Positions 7,541 through 15,597 of a DNA stretch of 64,000 nucleotides are shown here, piece by piece. How positions within the stretch are numbered: the first letter of the stretch is position 1; each line of letters opens with the position of its first letter. Position numbers and translations under genes: made by a program. The notes below the pieces were generated by a model. The model did no database searches. It was not told the origin of the DNA and saw nothing but the letters and a program-made list of their open reading frames with translations. Source of the DNA: Lonepinella sp051851555 (lineage in GTDB: Bacteria > Pseudomonadota > Gammaproteobacteria > Enterobacterales > Pasteurellaceae); contig NZ_JBPDVH010000003.1 of the NCBI RefSeq assembly GCF_051851555.1, forward strand, positions 164,108 to 228,107, given 5' to 3'.

Positions 7541-8971
7541 ATGAATCAATTCTCTGCACAATTTCCCCATGCAAAAGTGTTAGTTCTTGGTGATGTGATG
7601 TTAGACCGCTACTGGTTTGGTGCGACTAACCGTATTTCTCCCGAGGCTCCGGTTCCCGTCGTTCGTGTACAAGAAAATGAAGAACGCGCAGGCGGAGCCG
7701 CAAACGTCGCCATGAATATTGCCTCACTGAACGTACCAGTTGAATTGCTCGGCTTAATTGGTCATGATGAAACAGGGGTTGCCTTAACGCACTTATTAGA
7801 ACAACAAAAAATTGAGTGTAATTTTGTTAAATTAGACACCCATCCGACCATTACTAAATTACGTATTCTCTCTCGTCATCAACAACTATTACGTCTTGAT
7901 TTTGAAGAAGATTTTCATCAAGCCCCGACCAATGACTTATTACAGAAACTAGAAAGTGCGGTGAAAAATGTCGGTGCTTTAATCCTCTCCGACTACGGCA
8001 AAGGCACCCTAGCGGAAGTTCAAAAGATGATTCAAATCGCACGCCAAGCCAATGTGCCTGTATTGATCGATCCAAAAGGGACTGACTTTGAACGCTACCG
8101 TGGAGCCACTTTATTAACGCCGAATATGTCCGAATTTGAGGCTGTGGTGGGAAAATGCCACAGCGAAAAAGATATTATTGAAAAAGGCTTAAAGCTGATT
8201 TCTGATATTAATTTAACCGCACTTTTAGTCACACGTTCAGAAAAAGGCATGACCTTATTACGCCCAAATCAACCAGCTTATCACTTACCAACCGTGGCCA
8301 AAGAAGTGTTTGATGTCACCGGTGCTGGTGATACCGTCATCAGTGTGCTTGCTACCGCTCTCGCAGATGGCCGTTCTTTTGAAGAATCTTGTTATTTAGC
8401 CAATATTTCTGCCGGTATCGTGGTGGGAAAACTCGGTACTTCTACAGTATCAACGGTGGAATTAGAAAATGCGATTCATGGCAGAACTTCTACTGGCTTT
8501 GGCATTATGAATGAAAGCGAACTCAAAACGGCAGTGCAATTAGCCAAAGATCGTGGCGAAAAAATTGTGATGACCAACGGTTGTTTCGACATTTTGCACC
8601 CTGGTCATGTTTCCTACTTAGAAAACGCCAGAAAACTCGGCGATCGCTTAATCGTTGCCGTGAACACCGATCATTCCGTTAAACGCTTAAAAGGCGAAAC
8701 ACGCCCAATCAATGATTTAGCCGGTCGCATGGCGGTACTCGCCGGCTTATCTTCTGTGGACTGGCTGGTTGCCTTTGATGAGGACACGCCACAACGTTTA
8801 ATTGCTGAAATCTTACCTGATTTATTAGTTAAAGGTGGGGATTACAATCCTGAAGATATTGCGGGCGCCAAAGAAGTCTGGGCCAATGGCGGTGACGTTC
8901 AAGTCTTGAATTTTGAAAATGGTTGCTCCACCAGTAACGTCATTCAAAAGATCCAAGCGTTGAAAGATTAA
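7541..8971 (+). CDS. hldE: Bifunctional heptose kinase/adenylyltransferase
   Basis: HldE phosphorylates heptose-7-phosphate at position 1 and, after dephosphorylation by GmhB, adenylylates it, giving the ADP-heptose used for lipopolysaccharide core. The 476 residues match E. coli HldE (477). The N-terminal ribokinase-like domain (about 1-320) carries AGGAANVAMNIASL and DVTGAGDT; the C-terminal domain (about 340-476) carries the nucleotidyltransferase motif TNGCFDILHPGH. I placed the start at MNQFSAQFPHAK because this agrees with the family. Two uptake signals lie inside the gene and another directly after the stop. Confidence 0.96.
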   Translation: MNQFSAQFPHAKVLVLGDVMLDRYWFGATNRISPEAPVPVVRVQENEERAGGAANVAMNIASLNVPVELLGLIGHDETGVALTHLLEQQKIECNFVKLDTHPTITKLRILSRHQQLLRLDFEEDFHQAPTNDLLQKLESAVKNVGALILSDYGKGTLAEVQKMIQIARQANVPVLIDPKGTDFERYRGATLLTPNMSEFEAVVGKCHSEKDIIEKGLKLISDINLTALLVTRSEKGMTLLRPNQPAYHLPTVAKEVFDVTGAGDTVISVLATALADGRSFEESCYLANISAGIVVGKLGTSTVSTVELENAIHGRTSTGFGIMNESELKTAVQLAKDRGEKIVMTNGCFDILHPGHVSYLENARKLGDRLIVAVNTDHSVKRLKGETRPINDLAGRMAVLAGLSSVDWLVAFDEDTPQRLIAEILPDLLVKGGDYNPEDIAGAKEVWANGGDVQVLNFENGCSTSNVIQKIQALKD

Positions 8972-8978
8972 GCAATTG

Positions 8979-9041
8979 AAAAGTGCGGTGAAAAAAGAAC
9001 TTGTTTTTCACAAAATCTTTCTATATTATTACCGCACTTTT
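8979..9041. terminator. Inverted pair of uptake signals after hldE
   Basis: AAAAGTGCGGT (from 8979) and ACCGCACTTTT (to 9041) form an 11-bp stem around a loop of about 40 bases. Paired uptake signals of this kind serve as terminators in Pasteurellaceae. The loop contains the probable tRNA-Val promoter. Confidence 0.5.
9001..9029 (+). promoter_or_regulatory. Probable sigma-70 promoter of tRNA-Val
   Basis: TTGTTT (9001-9006) and TATTAT (9024-9029) are separated by 17 bases and lie about 45 bases before the mature tRNA. The match is good but rests on inspection only. Confidence 0.45.
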
Positions 9042-9073
9042 GAGAACAATCTCATTTTTCATATTTCAAATAT

Positions 9074-9150
9074 GCGACTATAGCTCAGTTGGTTAGAGCA
9101 CCACCTTGACATGGTGGGGGTCACTGGTTCGAGTCCAGCTAGTCGCACCA
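9074..9150 (+). tRNA. tRNA-Val (GAC)
   Basis: A 77-nt cloverleaf with acceptor GCGACTA pairing with TAGTCGC, discriminator A and encoded CCA. The anticodon loop TTGACAT reads GAC, so it decodes GUC and GUU valine codons. It borders the AT-rich accessory cluster that follows, so it may be an integration target. Confidence 0.95.
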
Positions 9151-9337
9151 TTTAACCCATTCATAACTCACCGTAACTAATCAAAAAACACAAATAAGCC
9201 CTTATTCAACGAGCTATTTCGTCGATTTAGATTATCGTAATCGCTCGGAATTGGTATTAACCATATCTAATCATGGATTTTAGTAGAATCTTTCTATTAC
9301 TGCAAAAAATGCGTACTACTAAAAACAGGGAAAAGCC
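9151..9337. other. Intergenic region after tRNA-Val, no gene seen
   Basis: I see no coding frame or RNA. There is one inverted repeat with perfect 9-bp arms (ttttagtag at 9278-9286, ctactaaaa at 9316-9324) beyond the end of the Xre gene. No second copy of the tRNA 3' end was found in the next 2.5 kb, so attachment-site duplication is not shown. Confidence 0.4.
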
Positions 9338-9745
9338 TTATCCTTTGTTCTTTAACAGCTCAATCACCTCTTTTAAAGCATTTATTTCACTGTCTTTTTG
9401 TTCCAGTAGTTTGTTATTTTGAACTAGAATTTCTTGACTATGTGATAACGATAATTTTAATTTCTCTATCTCAATCTGTAATAATGTTTCATTGACCCCC
9501 TGATATATTGATCCTAAAGGCGATTCAATTTGAAAACAGATATTCTTTTCTCCAGATGAAATCAGTTCAACAACATCAATGTCAAGAATTTGAGCTATTT
9601 TTTCTAATTTATCCAAGTAGAGTTTAGTTTCACCACGTTCAATTTTGGCATAACCATTTAAAGACATTTCCATTTTTTCAGCCATTTGTTCCTGTGACCA
9701 ATCTTTTAACTCTCTGATTTTACGTATTTTTTCATTAACATTCAT
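9338..9745 (-). CDS. Xre-family transcriptional regulator with C-terminal coiled coil
   Basis: The 135-residue protein has an N-terminal helix-turn-helix of the Cro/C1 type (about residues 5-62: IRKIRELKDWSQEQMAEKM, then SLNGYAKIERGETKLYLDKL). Residues about 85-133 form a likely coiled coil (heptad-like Leu/Ile pattern), suggesting that it dimerises. It is divergent from the YccF-like gene across a 129-bp gap and probably controls that operon and itself, as many accessory Xre proteins do (inference). AT-rich composition and lack of uptake signals fit acquired DNA. Confidence 0.8.
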   Translation of the reverse strand: MNVNEKIRKIRELKDWSQEQMAEKMEMSLNGYAKIERGETKLYLDKLEKIAQILDIDVVELISSGEKNICFQIESPLGSIYQGVNETLLQIEIEKLKLSLSHSQEILVQNNKLLEQKDSEINALKEVIELLKNKG

Positions 9746-9874
9746 TATATACTCACTTTTAGGTTAATTAGCTCTACAAATCGTTGTGATAATGTACATT
9801 TTTTGTTGCTAGAATTCAATAAAATTTATATCTATAATAGCCAATAACTACAAATTCATTTATGGAGATTTCTT

Positions 9875-10339
9875 ATGAGAGCACTTGCTAATGTCTTGTG
9901 GCACATTCCTTTTTTGGGCTTTCTAGACGCATTATTTTGTTTTTTTATTGGTTCTATTCTAACTATTACAGTTGTTGGGGCACCAATTGGTTTAGGGCTT
10001 ATTCAATATTCTAAATTTTTATTATTGCCGTTCAAGTATGAAATGATCAAAAAATCGGATACTGATCTTGAATCAAATAAAGCGTGGAAGTTATATGGAT
10101 TTTTGTTAAAAATCATCTACGTTCCATTTATTGGCTTACCTTTACTTTTAATCAGTATCATTCAAATTATAGCTTTGATCTTTTCAATTATTGGTATTCC
10201 TTGTGCTATTGTCCTTGCAAAATCATTAAGCACAATTTTTCAACCTGTTGAAAAAATTTGTGTTCCACGTTTGGTTGCTAATGCTATTCATCAGCATAAT
10301 GCAGAAGAACAAATGAAAAAATATATCAAGGAGAAATAA
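9875..10339 (+). CDS. YccF-like small integral membrane protein
   Basis: This 154-residue protein has about four hydrophobic stretches. The pattern LWHIPFLGFLDALFCFFIG, then TVVGAPIGLGL, and later IIGIPCAIV resembles the YccF/DUF307 domain, with its paired glycine- and proline-containing membrane hairpins. It differs strongly from the core yccF at 12,944-13,399. The start has a good ribosome site (GGAG, 8 bases before ATG). It is the first gene of an apparent operon with the next two, the second beginning directly after its stop. No function is established for YccF proteins, so none is proposed. Confidence 0.65.
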   Translation: MRALANVLWHIPFLGFLDALFCFFIGSILTITVVGAPIGLGLIQYSKFLLLPFKYEMIKKSDTDLESNKAWKLYGFLLKIIYVPFIGLPLLLISIIQIIALIFSIIGIPCAIVLAKSLSTIFQPVEKICVPRLVANAIHQHNAEEQMKKYIKEK

Positions 10340-10711
10340 ATGAAAATCGTAAGATTAATTTTAACTGGTTTGTTTTTAATATCTATTTCATCAACTTCTA
10401 TTGCCACAAGTTACCTTTCCGTCTTCAAATACGCAGTTTTAGAAAAAGCGACACCCGAAGATAGCAAAGAACTAACAAATCAAGTTAAAATTGAAGTAAA
10501 AGTTAAAAACACATCAAATTATCACGTGACTGGGCGTTGGGGTGCAACATATTATCCAGGTAGAGCGGAAAAATATATCAATGATTTTGATCGTTGTATG
10601 ATTAAATTTGTCGCTAATTTTGCGGCTACAATGGATGACGCAATTTATGGTATTCGTGAATGTCAAATTAAAACCAATCAATTACCCCATCTAAATGCAA
10701 GATTTGAATAG
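10340..10711 (+). CDS. Small secreted protein of unknown function
   Basis: I do not recognise this 123-residue protein. A signal peptide (MKIVRLILTGLFLISISSTS, likely cut near residue 22) points to the periplasm or outside. The mature part has two Cys spaced C-x21-C, compatible with a single disulfide. The ATG follows the previous stop without a gap and is preceded by AGGAGA. The next gene encodes a protein with the same Cys spacing, so the two may be diverged copies. The cluster is AT-rich and free of uptake signals. Confidence 0.6.
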   Translation: MKIVRLILTGLFLISISSTSIATSYLSVFKYAVLEKATPEDSKELTNQVKIEVKVKNTSNYHVTGRWGATYYPGRAEKYINDFDRCMIKFVANFAATMDDAIYGIRECQIKTNQLPHLNARFE

Positions 10712-10721
10712 GAGAATTTCA

Positions 10722-11099
10722 ATGAAAAAATTAATTTTAGTCTCTACTTTGTTATCTACTGTTGCTATTCAAGCACATTCAAAATCCATTGATTTTGATA
10801 ATAGTATGAATGGTGATTCTTTTTCTATCTCATATCCTAATGGGCTATTTTCTGACAAAGTTGAAAAATGTTTACGTGATGATGTGCAATATGATCCACC
10901 GCTAGATACCATGATTATTTCCACATTTAAGCATTGCGAAAAGAAAACTAAAGAAAATTTAACCAATGTTAAAAATAATAAAAACTTGAAGAGCGTAATT
11001 ATTGTTACCCATTATTCCAATGAATCTGATGAAGAAACACCCCAATGTGCAGATTGGTGTACAAAAGCAATCACACTTCCACAGTTGCTTAAACAATAA
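10722..11099 (+). CDS. Small secreted protein with C-x21-C motif
   Basis: The 125-residue product starts with MKKLILVSTLLSTVAIQAHS, a clear signal peptide. It contains a C-x21-C pair whose flanks (VEKC ... FKHCEKKT) parallel the preceding gene's (FDRC ... IRECQIKT), and a second pair near the C-terminus (PQCADWC). The start at 10,722 is set by AGGAG ten bases upstream. It is the last gene of the accessory operon. The product is probably periplasmic and disulfide-bonded (inference). Function is unknown. Confidence 0.6.
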   Translation: MKKLILVSTLLSTVAIQAHSKSIDFDNSMNGDSFSISYPNGLFSDKVEKCLRDDVQYDPPLDTMIISTFKHCEKKTKENLTNVKNNKNLKSVIIVTHYSNESDEETPQCADWCTKAITLPQLLKQ

Positions 11100-11114
11100 T
11101 ATTTGGTCATAAAG

Positions 11115-11161
11115 TCTGCCCCCTACTTAATTGGTATTAGCCTAACTATTTAGGGGGCAGA
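11115..11161. repeat. Inverted repeat at the end of the accessory cluster
   Basis: TCTGCCCCCTA (11,115-11,125) and TAGGGGGCAGA (11,151-11,161) are perfect 11-bp arms around 25 bases. There is no T-run directly after the right arm, so it is not a standard terminator. It marks the change from AT-rich accessory DNA to the core genome. Confidence 0.6.
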
Positions 11162-11193
11162 TCATCACCTCACGTTTTTATTCAATAGAATAA

Positions 11194-11622
11194 TTAAGAA
11201 CGTTTAACGCCTAACACAATATGTGAGGCTTTAATTAACGCACGTACTGGAGAACCCACCACAAGCCCAAGATTCTTGAGGCTAGTTTCAGTGATAATAG
11301 CCGTCAGTTCTACTCCACCTGCGGTTTTTACCGTCACTTCCGCATTCACTGCGCCATCGGTAACTTGTTGCACCACTGCATCAAATTGGTTGCGTGAAGA
11401 TAAGATCAAATCGTTGTCAGTGGATAACATCACTGAGGGGGCTTTGAAAATCGCCACCACATCAGAGCCAACTTGTAAACCAAGATGCTGAGTACTTTCC
11501 GAGGTAATTGACGCCACTAATTTTTCGCCACTGGCTAAAGCCAGTTCGATCACATCCGTGGTGACGCCTGTTTTAATTTCTTGAACGGTTGCTTGAAGTT
11601 GGTTTCTTGCACTAATTGCCAT
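11194..11622 (-). CDS. Molybdenum-pterin binding protein with two Mop domains
   Basis: This 142-residue cytoplasmic protein is two tandem TOBE/Mop domains (about 1-69 and 73-140), each beginning with SARNQL or SSRNQF and having a conserved core (VTTDVIELALASGEKLVASIT and VNAEVTVKTAGGVELTAIIT). Mop proteins store molybdate or buffer its level. Single-domain Mop proteins are usual in Haemophilus; the fused pair resembles ModG. I chose the start MAISARNQ at 11,622, preceded by AAGGAAA. No mod transport genes are nearby. A ModE-like palindrome lies 67-90 bases upstream. Confidence 0.85.
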   Translation of the reverse strand: MAISARNQLQATVQEIKTGVTTDVIELALASGEKLVASITSESTQHLGLQVGSDVVAIFKAPSVMLSTDNDLILSSRNQFDAVVQQVTDGAVNAEVTVKTAGGVELTAIITETSLKNLGLVVGSPVRALIKASHIVLGVKRS

Positions 11623-11688
11623 AATTTTCCTTGTTAAATTAAAATAATAAATCACAAATTTCATTATAACGGAAAAATTTCACTTGAA

Positions 11689-11712
11689 CATTATATATAA
11701 AAATATATAATG
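11689..11712. promoter_or_regulatory. Perfect 24-bp palindrome, ModE-operator-like
   Basis: CATTATATA, six bases, then TATATAATG form perfect 9-bp arms. ModE operators described in E. coli have TATATA half-sites around a short spacer, which this resembles. It is upstream of the Mop gene on one strand and overlaps a good promoter for the opposite strand. Confidence 0.45.
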
Positions 11713-11717
11713 AATAA

Positions 11718-11777
11718 AAGATAATAAATTAGGTAGTAAAGTTTTGCGAGCTTCGTCCCACGTTGCTCGCTTTTTTT
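11718..11777 (+). ncRNA. Possible small RNA of about 60 nt
   Basis: On the plus strand TTGAAC (11,684-11,689), a 16-base spacer and TATAAT (11,706-11,711) form a strong promoter. About 35 bases after the predicted start there is a hairpin (GCGAGC/GCTCGC at 11,746-11,751 and 11,765-11,770) followed by seven Ts. No plus-strand gene lies nearby that needs this terminator, since both neighbours are on the minus strand. A short independent transcript is the simplest reading, but it is unproven. The exact ends are estimates. Confidence 0.35.
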
Positions 11778-11809
11778 CTGCGGTTTAGCATTCGTGAACC
11801 ATATTCACT

Positions 11810-12082
11810 TTAACGCTCAATCGCAAAACCTGAAAATGCTCGCTCGCCCTCATAAGCCTGGGTTAGCACACGACTAACCTCAGAAGAGGGTGAACCTTGA
11901 TGGAGCCATTGCGCCATATCTTCAATCTGCTCTGGATTACCCTCTGCAACCACTAAAACGGCGCCATCAGATAAATTTTTCACATAGCCCCTAATGCCTA
12001 ATTTCTGCGCTTGTAACAATGTATAAAAACGAAATCCCACACCTTGCACTCGTCCATAGACAGTAAATTGTATTTTTTCCAT
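11810..12082 (-). CDS. acyP: Acylphosphatase
   Basis: AcyP hydrolyses the carboxyl-phosphate bond of acylphosphates in the cytoplasm. The 90-residue sequence has the family signature VYGRVQGVGFRFY with the catalytic Arg, and the second motif GYVKNLSDGAVLVVAEG with the catalytic Asn. It is divergent from the yccT-type gene. In E. coli the same gene (yccX) also lies near yccT, yccF and yccS, so the neighbourhood is conserved even though the orientation may differ. The physiological role in bacteria is poorly understood. Confidence 0.93.
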   Translation of the reverse strand: MEKIQFTVYGRVQGVGFRFYTLLQAQKLGIRGYVKNLSDGAVLVVAEGNPEQIEDMAQWLHQGSPSSEVSRVLTQAYEGERAFSGFAIER

Positions 12083-12205
12083 ATATCCCTCTGTTATTTT
12101 TACAAAATATCAATTTTTTTGCATTCTGCTATTTCCATTTTAGCAAAATTAGCATAGCATATTAACAGTTACTTTAACCCATCCTATTTATTGAAAGGAG
12201 TAAAT

Positions 12206-12871
12206 ATGAAATTTCGTCTTGCGACCCTTACAGCCGTCGCATTATTCGCCAGTTCTGCCAGTTTCGCTGGCGTAGTGACGACCTCATCTAATCTGGATTT
12301 TCTCGCCATTGATGGGCAAAAAGCCAGTAAATCATTATTGAAAGATGTGCGTTCGTTTACAATTAACGATAACAATACCCATCAAGTGGTGGTGAGAGTA
12401 TCGGAAATTGTGCGTGAGGGATCTGATCGTAGTTTATTTGAAAGCGATCCTATTGTGGTGACGTTCCAAGGTAGCAACGAAGATATTCAAATTTCTGCAC
12501 CGCACTTAGGCACAGATCGTGATGCGGAACAATTTAAACAAAATCCAAGCATTACGGTAAAAACCGCCTCAGGTAAAGCCTTAACAGTGAAACAGGACTA
12601 TTTAAAACAAGAAGGCTTTTTACCAGGCGTAAACTTAGTGGAGAATTTGTCTGAATACAATTCCTCTGGTGCTGTTGCTGCGGTGCCTGCCTTAGCCACC
12701 GCCACCTTGCCAGCCACCGTTGCTACTGTGGGTACAAATGGTAAAGTGCAAAAAGGTAAAGTAACCGTACAAGGTGAAAATGCGGCAGAGCAAATGTTGC
12801 AATATTGGTATCAACAAGCCGATAAAGAAACCCAACAACGTTTCTTAAATTGGGTGAAAAACCAAAAATAA
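12206..12871 (+). CDS. UPF0319/YccT-family periplasmic protein (DUF2057)
   Basis: The 221-residue protein has a cleavable signal peptide (MKFRLATLTAVALFASSASFAG) and a mature part typical of DUF2057/UPF0319. Members include E. coli YccT, reported as an inhibitor of curli assembly; no curli genes are seen here, so that role may not apply. The start is fixed by AAGGAG six bases upstream. It is followed by yccF and yccS in the same direction. A low-complexity Ala/Val/Thr stretch occurs at about residues 150-180. An uptake signal lies inside the gene. Confidence 0.8.
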   Translation: MKFRLATLTAVALFASSASFAGVVTTSSNLDFLAIDGQKASKSLLKDVRSFTINDNNTHQVVVRVSEIVREGSDRSLFESDPIVVTFQGSNEDIQISAPHLGTDRDAEQFKQNPSITVKTASGKALTVKQDYLKQEGFLPGVNLVENLSEYNSSGAVAAVPALATATLPATVATVGTNGKVQKGKVTVQGENAAEQMLQYWYQQADKETQQRFLNWVKNQK

Positions 12872-12943
12872 TCTTGCCTTGCGCATCTTCTCTCGCCCTG
12901 TACTTTCGTACGGGGCATTTGTCTTTGTTTACAGGAAAGCATT

Positions 12944-13399
12944 ATGGCGTTTATCTTAAATATTCTCAATTTCGTCCTCGGTGGCTTTGCGGTGACACTC
13001 GGTTGGTTGGTGGCTACGGTGATCAGTGCGATATTGATTGTCACCTTGCCTTATACCCGTAGCTGTTGGGAAATCACCAAAATGTCTTTGGTGCCTTTTG
13101 GCAATGATATTGTGCATGTGAAATATTTAGAGCCTGCTCATTCTGGATCAGAGGTATTAGGTAAAGTCTTAAATATTGTATGGTTTGTGTTCTGCGGTTG
13201 GTGGCTATGTTTAATGCACATTTTTGTGGGCATTGGCCAATGTGTCAGTTTAGTTAGCATTCCAACTGGCCTAGCGCATTTTAAATTAGCGCCGATTTCC
13301 TTGTTCCCCGTCGGACAACGGGTGGTCAGCAAAGAATTAGCAGCGTTTGCTCGTCAGCAAGCAGCAGAGCGGGAATTTACCTTACGCCGTAATGCCTAA
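12944..13399 (+). CDS. yccF: YccF inner-membrane protein
   Basis: The 151 residues agree with YccF (DUF307), a small inner-membrane protein of unknown function. It has duplicated elements: LNFVLGGFAVTLGWL with TLPYTRSCWEITKMSLVPFG in the first half, and LNIVWFVFCGWWLCLMH with SIPTGLAHFKLAPISLFPVG in the second. yccS follows 26 bases later, as in E. coli, suggesting that the two work together (inference). The ribosome site is AGGA, eight bases before the ATG. Confidence 0.92.
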   Translation: MAFILNILNFVLGGFAVTLGWLVATVISAILIVTLPYTRSCWEITKMSLVPFGNDIVHVKYLEPAHSGSEVLGKVLNIVWFVFCGWWLCLMHIFVGIGQCVSLVSIPTGLAHFKLAPISLFPVGQRVVSKELAAFARQQAAEREFTLRRNA

Positions 13400-13425
13400 G
13401 GACAATAAGCGAACAAGGCGATCCT

Positions 13426-15597
13426 ATGCAAAAAAAGGGACTTCAACTCAACAGTAAAATCATTGCCATCTTGCCGATTGCCATTGCGGTCAATCTGGCT
13501 TGTGTGTTGATCTGGTTATTGCAGATTACCGACCAAAGCATGCCGTTAATTTTAGGCGTGATTGCGGCCAGTTTGGTGGATTTAGATCACCGTTTATCTG
13601 GTCGCTTAAAGAATATTTTTTATACACTGATTGCCTTTTCCATTTCTTCCTTAGTCACCCAATATTTTCTCAATCAGGGCATTTGGTTTGTCCTCTCCAT
13701 GACCGCCATGACCTTTGTATTCACCATGATTGGCGCAGTAGGACAACGTTATAGCACCATTGCGTTTGGCACTTTGGTGGTATCGCTTTACACCACCCTC
13801 GCTTATATACCAGACACGCCTTGGTATATTAATCCGTTAATGATTTTAGCCGGTACCCTGTTATATAGTGTAATTACCGTCACGGTACATCTTTGCTTTC
13901 CACACCGTCCCTTGCAAGAAAAAGTCAGTCGGGCATTTGTCGCCTTGGGGGCCTATTTGGATGCCAAAGCGGCATTTTTTGATCCTGATGATATTGAGCA
14001 GTTGGCAAACAAACAATTAACTTTAACCATGAAAAATAGCCAGTTAATTCAGGTGTTTAATGAATGTCGCACCGCACTATTTTATCGTATGCGAGATAAT
14101 CACCGCTATTCTTACACCAGTAAAATGTGCCGTTATTATATGGCGGCGCAAGAAATCCACGAATGCGCCAATTCAAGCCATTTTGACTATAAAACCTTGG
14201 CCGAACAGCTTAAAAATGCCGATCTGATTTTTCGCATTCAACGCCTGTTAGAATTGCAAGCACAAGCCTGTCGAGACATTGCCCATGCCTTGCAAAAAGC
14301 CCAAGATTATCAACCACAAGCCCGTTTGGAACGCGCCATACAGGGGATCAGTCAATCCTTTGAATTATATGCGCAACAGCACCAAGATAATTCAGCATTA
14401 CATCATATTAAAACATTGCTCGATAACTTGCATAATATTCATTGCCAACTGCAATCCCTTTCGCAACCTATACAAACACCTGAAACCCGCACGATTTACA
14501 CCGAAAATATCACGGGGCTACGTCAAATTGTACGCCATATTGGCCGTCATTTTACCTTTCAATCCCAACTGTTCCGCCATGCCATGCGCTTGTCCTTGGT
14601 GGTGTTTTTCTGCTGTGCGTTGGTGGAATATTTTCACTTACAAGCGGATCGGGGCTATTGGATTTTGCTGACCATTATTTTTGTTTGTCAGCCCAATTAT
14701 TCCGCCACCAAACTACGCCTGAAACAACGGATTATCGGCACCATTTTAGGGGTGATTGTGGGATCGCTATTGCCTTATATGACCTCAACTTTGGAGGCTA
14801 AATTGGCGGTGGTAGTGATCGCCAGTACGCTGTTTTATTTCTTCCGTAGCAATAATTACAGTTTCTCAACCTTTTTTATTACCATTCAAGTGTTGGCCAG
14901 CTTTGATATTATGGGATTCGATCTGTATGCCGCCTTGTTGCCTCGCTTAATTGATACCCTGATTGGTACTGCGTTGGCATGGTTTGCCGTGAGTTATTTG
15001 TGGTCGGATTGGAAATATTTGCAACTTGATCAGGTCAGCCAACAGGTGATCAAAAGCCAAGCTAATTATCTATTGCATATTATTAGCCATTTACAATTTG
15101 GCCGTGGCGACGATTTGAAATACCGTATTGTACGACGTGAGGCCCATGACAACTCAACAAGATTAAGCACCACCATCAGCAATATGAACAATGAGCCGAA
15201 AAAATACGCTCGCCATTTGCAACAAGGCTTTGAATTATTAAAATTAAACACCGCACTTTTAGGCTATATTTCTGCCTTGGGTGCCTATCGTGAGCAAATG
15301 CAAAAGCTCACGCAAGATGTCCTGTTTCTCAGTGAATTTTACCCTATTGCTAAGAAAATTATTCAGCTATTAGATAATTTGCCTAGCCTAAGTGCGGTAC
15401 AATTTGAGGCACTTTTTCAGCAAATCGATCAAGGCATTAAAAACAGTCTGGCACAAACCAACGACACGCCAAGCCGTGCGGTATTTAATATGCCAATGCA
15501 ACAGCTCAATTTAATGGCACAACTGTTGCCACCGCTTTATCACCTTGTACAAACACCGACAAATCAGGATCGCCCCAATGAAATTACTGCCGTTTAA
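13426..15597 (+). CDS. yccS: YccS-family integral membrane protein (FUSC-like)
   Basis: This 723-residue protein has two sets of hydrophobic helices (about 15-160 and 390-520) separated by a large soluble segment, the arrangement of the YccS/YhfK family, which is related to aromatic-acid exporters of the FUSC group. The segment LFRHAMRLSLVVFFCCALVE and later RLIDTLIGTALAWF are typical. The substrate is unknown. Its end overlaps the slt start by 20 bases, so slt is probably translated from the same message. Two uptake signals lie in the 3' half. Confidence 0.88.
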   Translation: MQKKGLQLNSKIIAILPIAIAVNLACVLIWLLQITDQSMPLILGVIAASLVDLDHRLSGRLKNIFYTLIAFSISSLVTQYFLNQGIWFVLSMTAMTFVFTMIGAVGQRYSTIAFGTLVVSLYTTLAYIPDTPWYINPLMILAGTLLYSVITVTVHLCFPHRPLQEKVSRAFVALGAYLDAKAAFFDPDDIEQLANKQLTLTMKNSQLIQVFNECRTALFYRMRDNHRYSYTSKMCRYYMAAQEIHECANSSHFDYKTLAEQLKNADLIFRIQRLLELQAQACRDIAHALQKAQDYQPQARLERAIQGISQSFELYAQQHQDNSALHHIKTLLDNLHNIHCQLQSLSQPIQTPETRTIYTENITGLRQIVRHIGRHFTFQSQLFRHAMRLSLVVFFCCALVEYFHLQADRGYWILLTIIFVCQPNYSATKLRLKQRIIGTILGVIVGSLLPYMTSTLEAKLAVVVIASTLFYFFRSNNYSFSTFFITIQVLASFDIMGFDLYAALLPRLIDTLIGTALAWFAVSYLWSDWKYLQLDQVSQQVIKSQANYLLHIISHLQFGRGDDLKYRIVRREAHDNSTRLSTTISNMNNEPKKYARHLQQGFELLKLNTALLGYISALGAYREQMQKLTQDVLFLSEFYPIAKKIIQLLDNLPSLSAVQFEALFQQIDQGIKNSLAQTNDTPSRAVFNMPMQQLNLMAQLLPPLYHLVQTPTNQDRPNEITAV

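Noticed and set aside
9074..11165. Integrated element with att duplication at tRNA-Val
   Set aside because: No integrase gene and no second copy of the tRNA 3' end were seen; the island reading rests only on composition and content.
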